From contig NZ_LZKR01000223.1 of assembly GCF_001672915.1 (NCBI RefSeq), forward strand, positions 1 to 64,000: 64,000 nt of DNA, given 5' to 3'. Source of the DNA: Mycobacterium sp. 1245805.9. Lineage in GTDB: Bacteria > Actinomycetota > Actinomycetes > Mycobacteriales > Mycobacteriaceae. Of this stretch, positions 30,124 to 39,144 are shown piece after piece. The notes beneath the pieces were generated by a model. The model saw nothing but the letters and a program-made list of their open reading frames with translations, searched no databases and was not told the origin of the DNA. Position numbers and translations under genes: made by a program. Position 1 is the stretch's first letter. Every line of letters begins with the position of its first letter.

Positions 30124-31340
30124 CCGACGACCAGTCGGTCCGCACGCCCAAGGCGCTGCCCGACGGCGTCAGCCAGGCCACCATCGGCGTGCGCGGCGGC
30201 CTGCTGCGGTCAGGTTTCGAGGAGACCGCCGAGGCGATGTTCCTGACCTCCGGCTACGTCTACGAGTCGGCGGCCGTCGCCGAGCAGTCGTTCACCGGCG
30301 AGCTGGACCACTTTGTCTACTCGCGCTACGGCAACCCGACCGTGACGATGTTCGAGGAGCGGCTGCGCCTGATCGAGGGGGCGCCCGCGGCGTTCGCCAC
30401 CGCGAGCGGCATGGCCGCGGTGTTCACCTCGCTGGGCGCGCTGCTGGCCGCCGGTGATCGGCTGGTCGCGGCGCGCAGCCTGTTCGGGTCCTGCTTCGTG
30501 GTGTGCAACGAGATCCTGCCGCGGTGGGGGGTCGAGACGGTCTTCGTCGACGGCGACGACCTGTCGCAGTGGGAGGAGGCGCTGTCGGTTCCGACGCAGG
30601 CGGTGTTCTTCGAGACGCCGTCCAATCCGATGCAGTCGCTGGTCGACATCGCCGCCGTGACCGAACTTTCGCACGCGGCGGGCGCGAAAGTCGTGCTGGA
30701 CAACGTCTTTGCCACACCCCTGCTGCAGCAGGGCTTCCCGCTCGGGGTGGACGTGGTGGTGTACTCGGGAACCAAGCACATCGACGGTCAGGGCCGGGTG
30801 CTGGGCGGCGCCATCCTGGGCGACAAGGAGTACATCGACGGCCCGGTGCAGAAGTTGATGCGGCACACCGGCCCGGCGATGAGTGCCTTCAACGCCTGGG
30901 TGTTACTCAAAGGCCTTGAGACGCTGGCGGTCCGGGTCGAACACAGTAACGCGTCCGCGCAGCGCATCGCGGAGTTCCTCGAGACCCATCCGGCGGTGAG
31001 CTGGGTGCGCTACCCCTACCTGACGTCGCATCCGCAATACGACCTGGCGAAGCGCCAGATGACCGGCGGTGGGACGGTGATCACCTTCGCGCTCGATTGC
31101 ATCGAAAGTAAAGCCAAGCAAAGGGCTTTCGAGGTGCTGGACAAGCTGCGCCTGATCGACATCTCCAACAACCTGGGCGACGCCAAATCACTCATCACCC
31201 ATCCGGCGACCACAACGCACCGCGCCATGGGCCCGGAGGGGCGCGCAGCGATCGGGCTGGGCGACAACGTGGTTCGCATCTCGGTCGGGCTGGAGGGCAC
31301 CGACGACCTGATCGCCGATATCGATCAGGCCCTGAGCTAG
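30120..31340 (+). CDS. metZ: O-succinylhomoserine sulfhydrylase
   Basis: This 406-residue PLP enzyme of the Cys/Met metabolism family makes homocysteine from O-succinylhomoserine and sulfide. The PLP Lys is in V-Y-S-G-T-K-H-I-D-G-Q-G (Lys near residue 219). Other family features are Y-S-R-Y-G-N-P-T near 63, A-S-G-M-A-A-V near 95, and V-R-I-S-V-G-L-E-G near the C-terminus. The frame is open upstream, but ATG 30120, overlapping the rhodanese stop, gives the family length. Its end overlaps the convergent NADH dehydrogenase gene by 4 bp. Confidence 0.95.
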   Translation: MTDDQSVRTPKALPDGVSQATIGVRGGLLRSGFEETAEAMFLTSGYVYESAAVAEQSFTGELDHFVYSRYGNPTVTMFEERLRLIEGAPAAFATASGMAAVFTSLGALLAAGDRLVAARSLFGSCFVVCNEILPRWGVETVFVDGDDLSQWEEALSVPTQAVFFETPSNPMQSLVDIAAVTELSHAAGAKVVLDNVFATPLLQQGFPLGVDVVVYSGTKHIDGQGRVLGGAILGDKEYIDGPVQKLMRHTGPAMSAFNAWVLLKGLETLAVRVEHSNASAQRIAEFLETHPAVSWVRYPYLTSHPQYDLAKRQMTGGGTVITFALDCIESKAKQRAFEVLDKLRLIDISNNLGDAKSLITHPATTTHRAMGPEGRAAIGLGDNVVRISVGLEGTDDLIADIDQALS

Positions 31341-32704
31341 CCGGCTGCTTGTTGTTCGGCTTGTTCGGCTTGGGTCAGCGCTTCTTGCACTTCCATCCAG
31401 TTCTGGGTAACCACCCTGGCGTAGATCATCTGCGTGGTGATTGCCATTTGGCTCCGGCCGTCGCCCAGGAAGGTGATGAACCAGGCCACGACGGTGGTGA
31501 ACCGGTTCTTGAAGCCGACGAGGTAGAGCAGGTGGAGGCCCAGCCAGGCCAGCCAGGCGATGAAGCCGCCGAATTCCAGCTTGCCCACCTGCGCAACCGC
31601 GCTGAATCGGGAGATGGTGGCCATGCTGCCCTTGTCAAAGTAGTTGAAGGGCTTGCGATTTGCCGGGTCGTCGGTGCCTTTGACTATGTTTTTGATGCGG
31701 TCGGTGGCATAGCGTGCGCCCTGAATCGCACCCTGGGCCATGCCGGGCACGCCGGCCACCGACATCAGGTCGCCGACGACGAAGACGTTCGGGTGTCCCT
31801 TGACGGTCAGGTCGGGCTCGACGATCACCCGTCCGGCCCGGTCGGTTTCGGTGCCGTCGGACTGTTCGGCGATCATCTTGCCCAGCGGGCTGGCCTGCAC
31901 GCCGGCCGCCCACACCTTGCACGCGCATTCGATGCGGCGCTTGGTGCCGTCCTTCTCTTTGATCGTGAGGCCCATGTAGTCCACGTCGTCGACCATCGCG
32001 TTGAGCTGGACTTCGACGCCCATCTTCTCCAACCGCCGTTGCGCTTTCAGGCCTAGCTTCTCGCCCATCGGCGGCAACACCGCGGGCGCGGCGTCGAGCA
32101 GGATCACCCTGCAGTCGCGGGGCTCGATGGTCCGAAACGCCTGCTTGAGGGTTCGGTGCGCGAGTTCCTTGATCTGTCCGGCCACCTCGACGCCGGTGGG
32201 TCCGGCGCCGACGACAACGAAGGTCAGGCGGCGTTTCCGCTCGGCGGGATCGTCGGTGACCTCGGCGGCCTCGAACGCGCCGAGGATGCGGCCGCGCAGC
32301 TCGAGGGCGTCGTCGATGGTCTTCATGCCCGGGGCGTACGTCGCGAACTGGTCGTTGCCGAAGTAGGACTGCTGGGCGCCGGCGGCCACGATCAGGCTGT
32401 CGAACGGCGTCACGGTCTCCATGCCCATCAACTTCGACGTGACGGTATTGGCCTTGAGGTCGATGGCGTAGACCTCACCCAGCAGCACCCGCACGTTTTT
32501 CTGCCGCTGCAGGATCAGCCTGGTGGCGGGCGCGATCTCGCCTTCGGACAAAATGCCGGTGGCCACCTGATAGAGCAGCGGCTGGAACAGGTGAGTGGTC
32601 GTCTTCGAGATCAGGGTGACGTCGACGTCGGCCCGTTTGAGCGCCTTGGCCGCATTCAGCCCCCCGAAACCGCTTCCGATGATGACGACGTGATGGCGCG
32701 ACAT
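31337..32704 (-). CDS. ndhA: Type II NADH dehydrogenase
   Basis: This 455-residue monotopic membrane flavoenzyme transfers electrons from NADH to menaquinone without proton pumping. The FAD site H-H-V-V-I-I-G-S-G-F-G-G-L is at residues ~4-16, and the NADH site V-V-V-G-A-G-P-T-G-V-E near 172. V-W-A-A-G-V-Q-A-S-P and V-F-V-V-G-D-L (second FAD contact) are present, and the C-terminal amphipathic/hydrophobic part (W-L-A-W-L-G-L-H-L-L-Y-L-V-G-F) is for membrane binding. Context next to metZ matches Rv0392c (ndhA) rather than the distant ndh (Rv1854c). Confidence 0.93.
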   Translation of the reverse strand: MSRHHVVIIGSGFGGLNAAKALKRADVDVTLISKTTTHLFQPLLYQVATGILSEGEIAPATRLILQRQKNVRVLLGEVYAIDLKANTVTSKLMGMETVTPFDSLIVAAGAQQSYFGNDQFATYAPGMKTIDDALELRGRILGAFEAAEVTDDPAERKRRLTFVVVGAGPTGVEVAGQIKELAHRTLKQAFRTIEPRDCRVILLDAAPAVLPPMGEKLGLKAQRRLEKMGVEVQLNAMVDDVDYMGLTIKEKDGTKRRIECACKVWAAGVQASPLGKMIAEQSDGTETDRAGRVIVEPDLTVKGHPNVFVVGDLMSVAGVPGMAQGAIQGARYATDRIKNIVKGTDDPANRKPFNYFDKGSMATISRFSAVAQVGKLEFGGFIAWLAWLGLHLLYLVGFKNRFTTVVAWFITFLGDGRSQMAITTQMIYARVVTQNWMEVQEALTQAEQAEQQAAG

Positions 32705-32766
32705 GCCTACCCCTTCGTGTCGTGGTCCCCGCGGCCCATCACCACCCTATGTCCTATCGGCCGGCG

Positions 32767-33192
32767 CTAGCCGACTTGGTAGGAATCGCGCGACACCCGG
32801 AAGAAGTGACCGGTGCTGCCGTCGCTGCACGTCACCCCCGATGGCTCGCTGTCGCAGGTGATGGTGCCGACGACCCGCCGCTGGCCGTAGTCGAGCGTCG
32901 GCGAGCCGTCGGGGAACTGGTAATCCGAGTGCCAGATACCCGCGATCGGTGCACTGCCCTGGCCGAGAAGGAAGACGTTGCCCCGCCCACCCAACTGGTA
33001 GTCCGGGGGGCGCGGGATGAACCACGTGTAGTCCTTGATCTCGCACGAGGCAGCCTTCGCCGTCATCGAACAGCCGATGTTGCCCGACGGGGACTGGAAG
33101 TCGTAGCTGTCATCCGCGTGAGCGGTGGCCGCGAGGCCGATGGTTACCGCCACGGTCGCCGGGACGAGCAGCGCGAGCTTTGTGATTATCAT
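32767..33192 (-). CDS. Secreted conserved mycobacterial protein
   Basis: This 141-residue precursor has a Sec signal peptide (M-I-I-T-K-L-A-L-L-V-P-A-T-V-A-V-T, cleavage after A-H-A near residue 23). The mature domain has four Cys, likely two disulfides, with S-P-S-G-N-I-G-C near its start and S-G-V-T-C-S-D-G-S-T-G-H-F-F-R-V near its end. This pattern is common to a family of small exported mycobacterial proteins of unknown function. The open frame continues upstream to 33243, but ATG 33192 has AAAGGA at 8-9 bases and starts the signal peptide properly. No function is assigned. Confidence 0.82.
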   Translation of the reverse strand: MIITKLALLVPATVAVTIGLAATAHADDSYDFQSPSGNIGCSMTAKAASCEIKDYTWFIPRPPDYQLGGRGNVFLLGQGSAPIAGIWHSDYQFPDGSPTLDYGQRRVVGTITCDSEPSGVTCSDGSTGHFFRVSRDSYQVG

Positions 33193-33296
33193 GGCCTTGT
33201 CCTTTCCCGGCATCTCCGGTGTCTGGGTGTTCCGTTGATGCACAGGGTCTGGCAGGCGCCTTGCCTAATCCTTGCGTGGTCCTTGTCCGACGGGTT

Positions 33297-33911
33297 TCAG
33301 AAAGGCCACGCCGCGGCGTTGGTCTTGTACTTCCCGTTGAGTTGGTTGCAGAAGTCGTCGTTGGTGCCGGCGAGGAAGATGTAATAGGCCTCCGCGTTGC
33401 TGCGTCGGCTGTCGTAGGAATTGGGTGTCGTCCAGCCGCTGTTGCACGCGGCCGTGTCCGAACCCGTGGTGGGCTTGCGCCAATTGGTCTTGGCGCAGGC
33501 GTTCAGGGCGTCGACGTTGGGGGTGGCGCTCTTGGCGGCGACGAGCATCGCGCCACCCCACAGCCCGTCGTTGCGCCGGTAGGCGCGCGCCCCGAATCCC
33601 GCGTTGTTGGTCTGGCAGGCCAGCGCCCGCTTGAGCAGCCCGAACGGGGCGGCGAGCTGGGGATTGCTGAGCGCGGCGGCGGCCGTGATGAACTGGGCCG
33701 CGTCCGAGCCGTCGACCTCCTGGACATTCGGGTTGCCGAGGCCGGTCAGCTGCTGCGCGATCCCGGAGTTGTTGCCCCCGCCGATGATCGGTCCGCCGCC
33801 ACCGGACGTCAGCGCGGGCAGCGTGACGGGATCGGCGGCGGCGACGGGGGCCGACAGGGCCACTCCGCAGGCGGCGGCCAGGACGCCGATCCGGTACAGG
33901 ACAGATCTCAT
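33297..33911 (-). CDS. Secreted hypothetical protein
   Basis: This 204-residue protein has an N-terminal signal (M-R-S-V-L-Y-R-I-G-V-L-A-A-A-C-G-V, cleavage after A-A-A or A-D near residue 26). A Gly-rich linker (S-G-G-G-G-P-I-I-G-G-G-N-N) leads to a ~140-residue domain with four Cys and many aromatic residues (Y-Y-I-F-L-A-G-T-N-D-D-F-C-N-Q-L-N-G-K-Y). I do not recognise the family with confidence. It starts 13 bp after the fadE7 stop on the same strand with a GAGAGGAGT site, so it may be co-transcribed with fadE7. Confidence 0.75.
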   Translation of the reverse strand: MRSVLYRIGVLAAACGVALSAPVAAADPVTLPALTSGGGGPIIGGGNNSGIAQQLTGLGNPNVQEVDGSDAAQFITAAAALSNPQLAAPFGLLKRALACQTNNAGFGARAYRRNDGLWGGAMLVAAKSATPNVDALNACAKTNWRKPTTGSDTAACNSGWTTPNSYDSRRSNAEAYYIFLAGTNDDFCNQLNGKYKTNAAAWPF

Positions 33912-33924
33912 AGCGGTACTCCTC

Positions 33925-35109
33925 TCAGCGGAACGCGTCGCTGCCGGTGAACGCCTGGCCGAGGACGAGCTGGTGCATCTCCGGTGTGCCCTCGTAAGTC
34001 AGCACCGATTCCAGGTTGACCATGTGCCGGATGACGGGGTATTCCAGCGATATCCCGTTGCCGCCCAATATGGTTCGCGCGGTCCGGCAGATCTTGATCG
34101 CCTCGCGGGTGTTGTTGAGCTTGCCGAAGCTGACCTGTTCGGGGCGCAGGCCGGCGCCGTCCTTGAGGCGGCCGAGGTGCAGCGACAGCAGCTGCCCCTT
34201 GTGCAGTTCGACGGCCATGTCTACGAGTTTGGCCTGCGTCAGTTGGAATCCGGCGATCGGGCGGCCGAACTGGGTGCGCTGCGTGGCGTAGTCCAGCGCG
34301 GACTGCCAGGCCGACCGCGCCGCCCCCATCGATCCCCAGATGATGCCGTAGCGGGCCTCCGACAGGCACGACAGCGGGCCGCGCAACCCCGTCGCCTCGG
34401 GCAGCATCGCGTCCGCGGGCAGCCGCACGTCGTCGAGCACCAGCTCGCTGGTGATCGACGCCCGCAGCGACAACTTGTGGTGGATGGTGTTGGCGGTGAA
34501 GCCCGGCGTTTTGGTGGGCACGATGAAGCCGCGGATCCCGTCGTCGGTCGCGGCCCACACGATCGCCACGTCGGCGACCGAGCCGTTGGTGATCCACAAC
34601 TTTCGCCCGTTCAGCACCCAGTCCGAACCATCTTGCCGCGCACGGGTTTTCATCGCGGCCGGATCGCTTCCGACGTCGGGTTCGGTCAGCCCGAAACAGC
34701 CCAGCAGTTCGCCGGCGGCCATGCCGGGCAGCCACTGCTGCTTTTGCTCCTCGGAGCCGAACTTCCAGATCGCGAACATCGCCAGCGACCCCTGCACGGA
34801 GACCATTGACCGGATGCCCGAGTCGGCGGCCTCTAGCTCGGTACACGCCAGGCCGTAGTGCACGGCCGATGCGCCGCCGCAGCCATAGCCGTGCAGATGC
34901 ATGCCGAGCAGCCCGAGCTGGCCGAACTGCTTGGCCAGCTGGCGGACCGGAAGGTCGCCGATCTCGAACCACTCGCCGATGTAGGGGAGGACGTGCTCGG
35001 CGCAGAACTTTCGCACGGTGTCGCGCACCGCGAGCTCGTCGCCGGACAGGGAGGCGTCCAGGCCCAGCGGGTCGTCCCGGTCAAAGGCCGGAGGTGCATC
35101 AGTGCTCAT
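33925..35109 (-). CDS. fadE7: Acyl-CoA dehydrogenase, glutaryl-CoA dehydrogenase-like
   Basis: This 394-residue flavoenzyme of the acyl-CoA dehydrogenase family has C-F-G-L-T-E-P-D-V-G-S-D-P near residue 135 and W-I-T-N-G near 170. The catalytic Glu is in T-Y-E-G-T-P-E-M-H near residue 375. The S-G-I-R-S-M-V-S-V-Q-G-S-L segment near 95 carries the Arg used in glutaryl-CoA dehydrogenases to bind the distal carboxylate. This suggests a dicarboxylyl-CoA substrate. The reading frame is open far upstream, but ATG 35109 gives the family length. The locus is equivalent to Rv0400c. Confidence 0.9.
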   Translation of the reverse strand: MSTDAPPAFDRDDPLGLDASLSGDELAVRDTVRKFCAEHVLPYIGEWFEIGDLPVRQLAKQFGQLGLLGMHLHGYGCGGASAVHYGLACTELEAADSGIRSMVSVQGSLAMFAIWKFGSEEQKQQWLPGMAAGELLGCFGLTEPDVGSDPAAMKTRARQDGSDWVLNGRKLWITNGSVADVAIVWAATDDGIRGFIVPTKTPGFTANTIHHKLSLRASITSELVLDDVRLPADAMLPEATGLRGPLSCLSEARYGIIWGSMGAARSAWQSALDYATQRTQFGRPIAGFQLTQAKLVDMAVELHKGQLLSLHLGRLKDGAGLRPEQVSFGKLNNTREAIKICRTARTILGGNGISLEYPVIRHMVNLESVLTYEGTPEMHQLVLGQAFTGSDAFR

Positions 35110-35142
35110 AGGACCCAGCCTGCCACCCGGTAGTCTCGCGGC

Positions 35143-35514
35143 ATGCGGAGGCTCCAGGGGATCGCCTACCTGCTCGTCGACGTCGTCGCCGTGCTGGTGT
35201 TCTGTGCCGCCGGACGCCGCAGCCACGCCGAAGGGCTCACCCTCGGCGGCCTCGCGATCACGGCCTGGCCGTTTCTGGCCGGGACCGTCGTCGGGTGGCT
35301 GCTTTCCCGCGCCTGGCGGCGGCCCACCGCCGTCGCCCCCACCGGGGTGATCGTCTGGCTGTCCACCGTGGTCGTCGGCATGCTGCTGCGCAAGGCCAGC
35401 TCGGCGGGCGTGGCGGCCAGCTTCGTGGTGGTCGCCGCGTCGGTCACCGCGGTCCTGTTGCTCGGCTGGCGGGCCGCCGTGGGCCTGGCCCTGCGGCGCC
35501 GCTCCAACGCCTGA
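35143..35514 (+). CDS. DUF3054 four-span membrane protein (Rv0401-like)
   Basis: A protein of 123 residues with four predicted transmembrane helices: L-L-V-D-V-V-A-V-L-V-F-C-A-A-G-R-R-S near the start, W-P-F-L-A-G-T-V-V-G-W-L-L, G-V-I-V-W-L-S-T-V-V-V-G-M-L-L-R, and F-V-V-V-A-A-S-V-T-A-V-L-L-L-G-W-R. The D-V-x-x-V-x-x-F-x-x-x-G-R-x-S-H motif is the DUF3054 signature. Function is unknown. It is divergent from fadE7 (33 bp) and followed after 7 bp by the methyltransferase gene. The same gene follows fadE7 in M. tuberculosis. Confidence 0.88.
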   Translation: MRRLQGIAYLLVDVVAVLVFCAAGRRSHAEGLTLGGLAITAWPFLAGTVVGWLLSRAWRRPTAVAPTGVIVWLSTVVVGMLLRKASSAGVAASFVVVAASVTAVLLLGWRAAVGLALRRRSNA

Positions 35515-35521
35515 GCGGATC

Positions 35522-36442
35522 ATGGCACCCGCCAGCTGGAAACCGGCCGCCGGCGACGGCCTGACCACCACGTTCGACGCCGTCGTCCGGGCCGTGGCCA
35601 CGAACAAGGGCCTCCTCGACGACCCGTTCGCCGAGTCGCTGGTGCGCGCCGCAGGCGTGCAGTACTTCACCCAGGTCATCGACGACGAGCGATACGCCGA
35701 CGACGGCGGCGGCCACCCGATCACGGCGGGCCTCATCTACGTCCAGGCGGCCTACGGCAGGTTCCTGGACGAGTTTCTCGCCGACGCGGGCCGCTCCGGC
35801 ATTCGCCAGGTGGTGATCCTGGCGTCCGGCCTCGACACGCGGCCGTACCGGCTGTGGTGGCCACCGGGCACCACGGTGTACGAGATCGATCGGCCGGACG
35901 TCCTCGACTTCAAGGCCGAGGTGCTGCGGGGGCTGAACGCGCGGCCGGCCGCGCACCGCCGCGAGATCGGCGTCGACCTTCGTCAAGATTGGCCCGCGGC
36001 GCTGCGGCGGGCCGGTTTCGACACCGCGACGCCCACGGTCTGGGTCGCCGAGCAGCTGCTCGTCGGCTACCTGCCGCCCGACGCGCAGCACCGGTTGCTG
36101 CAGGGCGTCACCGAGGCGAGCGCGCCCGGCAGCCGCTTCTCCGCCGATCACATGGCCAGCTGGACCCCGGAACGGCAGGCCGCGCGGGAGGCCTTCGTCG
36201 AGAGTTGGCGGCGGCACGGCCTCGACGTCGACCTGGCCAGCCTGACGTACGCGGGCGAATACCGCTACGTCCCCGAATACCTGGCGGCCCATGGCTGGGA
36301 GACGGCCCAGCGGAACGTCGTCGAGTTGTTCGCGGCCCTCGGTATGAGCGAATACTGGCGCGGCCGGCCCGAGGACGTCGAGCTCATCCCGCGATATGTG
36401 ACCGCCACCCGGCCCGGAATGCCTCCGGACGACGAGCGTTAG
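35522..36442 (+). CDS. SAM-dependent methyltransferase, TIGR00027/LCM-like family
   Basis: This 306-residue protein belongs to the family greatly expanded in mycobacteria. Diagnostic segments are the N-terminal T-T-F-D-A-V-V-R-A, L-L-D-D-P-F-A near residue 30, and the R-Q-V-V-I-L-A-S-G-L-D-T-R-P-Y-R-L segment near 100 as SAM-binding loop. V-Y-E-I-D-R-P-D-V follows near 120, and V-A-E-Q-L-L-V-G-Y-L near 178. Some family members are O-methyltransferases; the substrate of most is unknown. It is probably co-transcribed with the DUF3054 gene and the GNAT-LLM genes downstream (7-8 bp gaps). Confidence 0.9.
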   Translation: MAPASWKPAAGDGLTTTFDAVVRAVATNKGLLDDPFAESLVRAAGVQYFTQVIDDERYADDGGGHPITAGLIYVQAAYGRFLDEFLADAGRSGIRQVVILASGLDTRPYRLWWPPGTTVYEIDRPDVLDFKAEVLRGLNARPAAHRREIGVDLRQDWPAALRRAGFDTATPTVWVAEQLLVGYLPPDAQHRLLQGVTEASAPGSRFSADHMASWTPERQAAREAFVESWRRHGLDVDLASLTYAGEYRYVPEYLAAHGWETAQRNVVELFAALGMSEYWRGRPEDVELIPRYVTATRPGMPPDDER

Positions 36443-36449
36443 ACGTTAG

Positions 36450-36938
36450 GTGATGACGGAAACCCAGCTCGAGTTCGTCTCGGCCACCCACGACGACCCG
36501 TTGGCCCGGCCGTTGCTGGCCGAGCTGGCCGTCGAGTACGCGCGGCGATACGGCGGGACGCCGGACGCGCACCTGGCCTGGCTGCCCGTGCCGGCGGACG
36601 AGCTGGCGGCGCCCGACGGCGGCCTACTCATCGGGGTGGTGAACGGGGCGCCGGTCACCGGCGGGGCGTTTCGGCGTTTCGACGCCGACACCGCCGAGCT
36701 CAAGCGCATCTGGACCGACAGCGCGCACCGGCGCCGCGGCTACGCCCGGGCCCTGCTGGCGGCGCTGGAGGCCGAGGCCGCCGGCCGCGGGTACCGGCGG
36801 CTGTATCTGATCACCGGCAACCGGCAACCCGAGGCGGCGGCGCTCTACGACGCGACGGGCTACACCCGCATCCCCGCCGACCCGGTGCCGGACTGGGGGC
36901 CGTTCCTTCCGATCGCCTTCGAAAAGTGGCTGGCATGA
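36450..36938 (+). CDS. GNAT-family N-acetyltransferase
   Basis: This ~162-residue protein has the GNAT core: G-A-P-V-T-G-G-A-F-R-R, the A-E-L-K-R-I-W-T strand, and the acetyl-CoA binding loop R-R-R-G-Y-A-R-A-L-L-A-A-L-E near residue 95. R-L-Y-L-I-T-G-N-R-Q-P-E-A-A-A-L-Y follows as motif B. GTG 36450 and ATG 36453 are adjacent candidate starts. Its stop overlaps the first luciferase-like gene as ATGA. Acetylated substrate unknown; linkage to flavin oxidoreductases suggests a role in small-molecule modification. Confidence 0.88.
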   Translation: MMTETQLEFVSATHDDPLARPLLAELAVEYARRYGGTPDAHLAWLPVPADELAAPDGGLLIGVVNGAPVTGGAFRRFDADTAELKRIWTDSAHRRRGYARALLAALEAEAAGRGYRRLYLITGNRQPEAAALYDATGYTRIPADPVPDWGPFLPIAFEKWLA

Positions 36939-38026
36939 ACGGTCACTTTCTCCTGGGCGTCGCGCTCGACGGGTACGGGTGGCACCCGCACGCGTGGCGG
37001 GCCGCAGTGGCGGCCGGCGCGCCGTCGGTGCTGGACGGACGGTATTGGGCCGACCTGGCGGCCACGGCCGAACGCGGGCTGCTGGACTTCCTCACCATCG
37101 ACGACAGCCTGATGCCACAGATCGGGCGAAGCTCCCGGATCCATCCGGACCGGCTGACCGGCCGCGCCGACGCCGTCCTGGTCGCGGCGCGGATCGCCCC
37201 CGCCACCCGGCACATCGGGCTGATCCCGGTGGCCACGGTCACCCACACCGAGCCCTTCCACGTCTCCAAATCCATTGCCACGCTTGACTTTGTGTCGCAC
37301 GGCCGGGCCGGCTGGCAGCCGCGGGTGAGCGCCACCGCGCACGAGGCGGCCCTGTTCGGCCGCCGCGACGTGACCCAGGTCCCCCTCTTCGAGGAGGCCG
37401 TCGAGTACGTCGACGTGGTGCGCCGGTTGTGGGACAGCTGGGAGGACGACGCAATCATCCGCGACGTGGGCACCGGGCGCTACGTCGACGTGGACAAGCT
37501 GCACTACATCGACTTCGCCGGAAAGTACTTCTCGGTCAAGGGCCCTTCGATCACGCCGCGCCCGCCCCAGGGCCAGCCGGTGGTGGCCGCGCTGGCGCAC
37601 GTCGGCCCCGCCTACGAGTTCGCCGCGGCCGGCGCCGACGTCGTGTTCATCACGCCCACGGACGGCGCGTCGGTGCAGGGCATCCTCGCGGAGGTGCGCG
37701 CGGCCGGTGGCACCCACCTGAAAGTCCTTGCCGATGTGGTGGTTTCGTTCGGCGGCGCGGGCGACTTCCGCTCCGATGCGCTCGTCTTCACCGGGGGCGC
37801 AACGGAATTGGTGGAACTGCTGCTGGACTGGCAGCGCCTCGGCATCGACGGCGCCCGCCTGCGCCCCGCCGTCAACGCCACCGACCTGCCGGTCATCGTC
37901 GACGAGGTGGTGCCGCTGCTGCAGCGGGCCGGGCTCTTCCGCACCGGCTATCGCGACGGCGAAACGCTGCGCGCCCGCCTCGGCCTGCCCGTGGCGCCCA
38001 ATCGCTATGCGGCGGTGAACCGATGA
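36935..38026 (+). CDS. LLM-class flavin-dependent oxidoreductase A
   Basis: This 363-residue TIM-barrel monooxygenase is of the NtaA/SnaA type: H-F-L-L-G-V-A-L-D-G-Y-G-W-H-P near the start, F-L-T-I-D-D near 50, I-A-T-L-D-F-V-S-H-G-R-A-G-W-Q (NtaA signature, residue ~115), and G-K-Y-F-S-V-K-G-P near 195. Flavin could be FMN from a partner reductase. It is the first of three LLM genes, each joined to the next by ATGA overlaps, so all are made together. The larger open frame starts at 36926, but ATG 36935 fits the overlap better. Confidence 0.9.
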   Translation: MNGHFLLGVALDGYGWHPHAWRAAVAAGAPSVLDGRYWADLAATAERGLLDFLTIDDSLMPQIGRSSRIHPDRLTGRADAVLVAARIAPATRHIGLIPVATVTHTEPFHVSKSIATLDFVSHGRAGWQPRVSATAHEAALFGRRDVTQVPLFEEAVEYVDVVRRLWDSWEDDAIIRDVGTGRYVDVDKLHYIDFAGKYFSVKGPSITPRPPQGQPVVAALAHVGPAYEFAAAGADVVFITPTDGASVQGILAEVRAAGGTHLKVLADVVVSFGGAGDFRSDALVFTGGATELVELLLDWQRLGIDGARLRPAVNATDLPVIVDEVVPLLQRAGLFRTGYRDGETLRARLGLPVAPNRYAAVNR

Positions 38027-39144
38027 CCCCGGTGCCGCTGTCGATCCTGGATCTGTCGCCGATCAGCGCGGGCTGCGACGCCGCGACGGCCCTGCGTAAC
38101 ACCATCGACCTGGCCCAGCGCGCCGAGCGGTGGGGATATCGCCGGTACTGGCTCGCCGAGCACCACTTCGTCGGCGTGGCCAGTTCGGCGACGGCCGTGT
38201 TGATCGGCCAGATCGCGGCCGCCACCAACAGCATTCGGGTGGGTTCGGCCGCCATCCAGCTCGGGTACACCACGCCGGCCGCCGTGGTCGAGAGCTTCGG
38301 GATGCTCGAGGCCTTCTATCCCGGCCGCATCGACCTGGGCGTCGGCCGGGGACAGCGACGCGACACCGGGTACAAGCCGAAGTCGCCGTCGACCAAGTCC
38401 CGCCCGCCGCGGCAGTGGCACGAGGTCGACGGCGTGGTGGTGCCGCTGCCCTTCGACCTGCGCGGACTCCTCGACAAGGAACGGGTGCAGGCGACCATGG
38501 GGATCCTGCAACAGCCCGGGGCGGTGGCGCCCGGCTTCGCCGAGCAACTCGCCGACATCATCGCGATGCTGGACGGCACCTACCAGGTCGAGGGTTTCGA
38601 CGTGCACGCGGTGCCGGGCGAGCGAAGCGGGCTGACGCCGTGGATCTTTGGCAGCACCCGCGGGGAGAGCGCCAAGCTGGCCGGCGCGCGGGGGTTGCCG
38701 TTCGTCGCCAGCTATCACATCACCCCGGCGACCGCGCTGGAGGCCATCGAGGCCTACCGGGCCGCGTTCGTCCCGTCGGCCGCCTTCGCGCGGCCCTACG
38801 TCTTGGTGTCCGCCGACATCGTGGTGGCCGACGACACCGCCACCGCAAGGCATCTGGCGTCCAGTTACGGGCATTGGGTCTATTCCATTCGGACGGGAGT
38901 CGGCGCGGTGCCCTATCCCGATCCCGACGACTGTCCCCCGCTCACCGACGAGCAGCTGCCCGTGGTGAAGGACCGGCTGGAAACGCAGTTCGTCGGCAAT
39001 CCGGACGAGGTCGCCGAGCGGCTGTCCGCGCTGCAACGCGTCACCGGCGCAGACGAACTCGTCGTCACCTCCGTCACCCACCGGCACTCCGACCGGCTGC
39101 GCTCGCACGAACTGATCGCCAAGCGGTGGGGAATCAGCGGATGA
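38023..39144 (+). CDS. LLM-class flavin-dependent oxidoreductase B
   Basis: This 373-residue luciferase-like protein is of the bacterial-luciferase/alkanal type: S-I-L-D-L-S-P-I at the N-terminus, R-Y-W-L-A-E-H-H-F near residue 45, I-R-V-G-S-A-A-I-Q-L near 72, E-A-F-Y-P-G-R-I-D-L-G-V-G-R-G near 95, and I-F-G-S-T-R-G-E-S-A near 207. It differs clearly from the first and third LLM proteins, so the trio combines two subfamilies. It is coupled on both sides by ATGA overlaps. The true flavin and substrate cannot be told. Confidence 0.9.
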   Translation: MTPVPLSILDLSPISAGCDAATALRNTIDLAQRAERWGYRRYWLAEHHFVGVASSATAVLIGQIAAATNSIRVGSAAIQLGYTTPAAVVESFGMLEAFYPGRIDLGVGRGQRRDTGYKPKSPSTKSRPPRQWHEVDGVVVPLPFDLRGLLDKERVQATMGILQQPGAVAPGFAEQLADIIAMLDGTYQVEGFDVHAVPGERSGLTPWIFGSTRGESAKLAGARGLPFVASYHITPATALEAIEAYRAAFVPSAAFARPYVLVSADIVVADDTATARHLASSYGHWVYSIRTGVGAVPYPDPDDCPPLTDEQLPVVKDRLETQFVGNPDEVAERLSALQRVTGADELVVTSVTHRHSDRLRSHELIAKRWGISG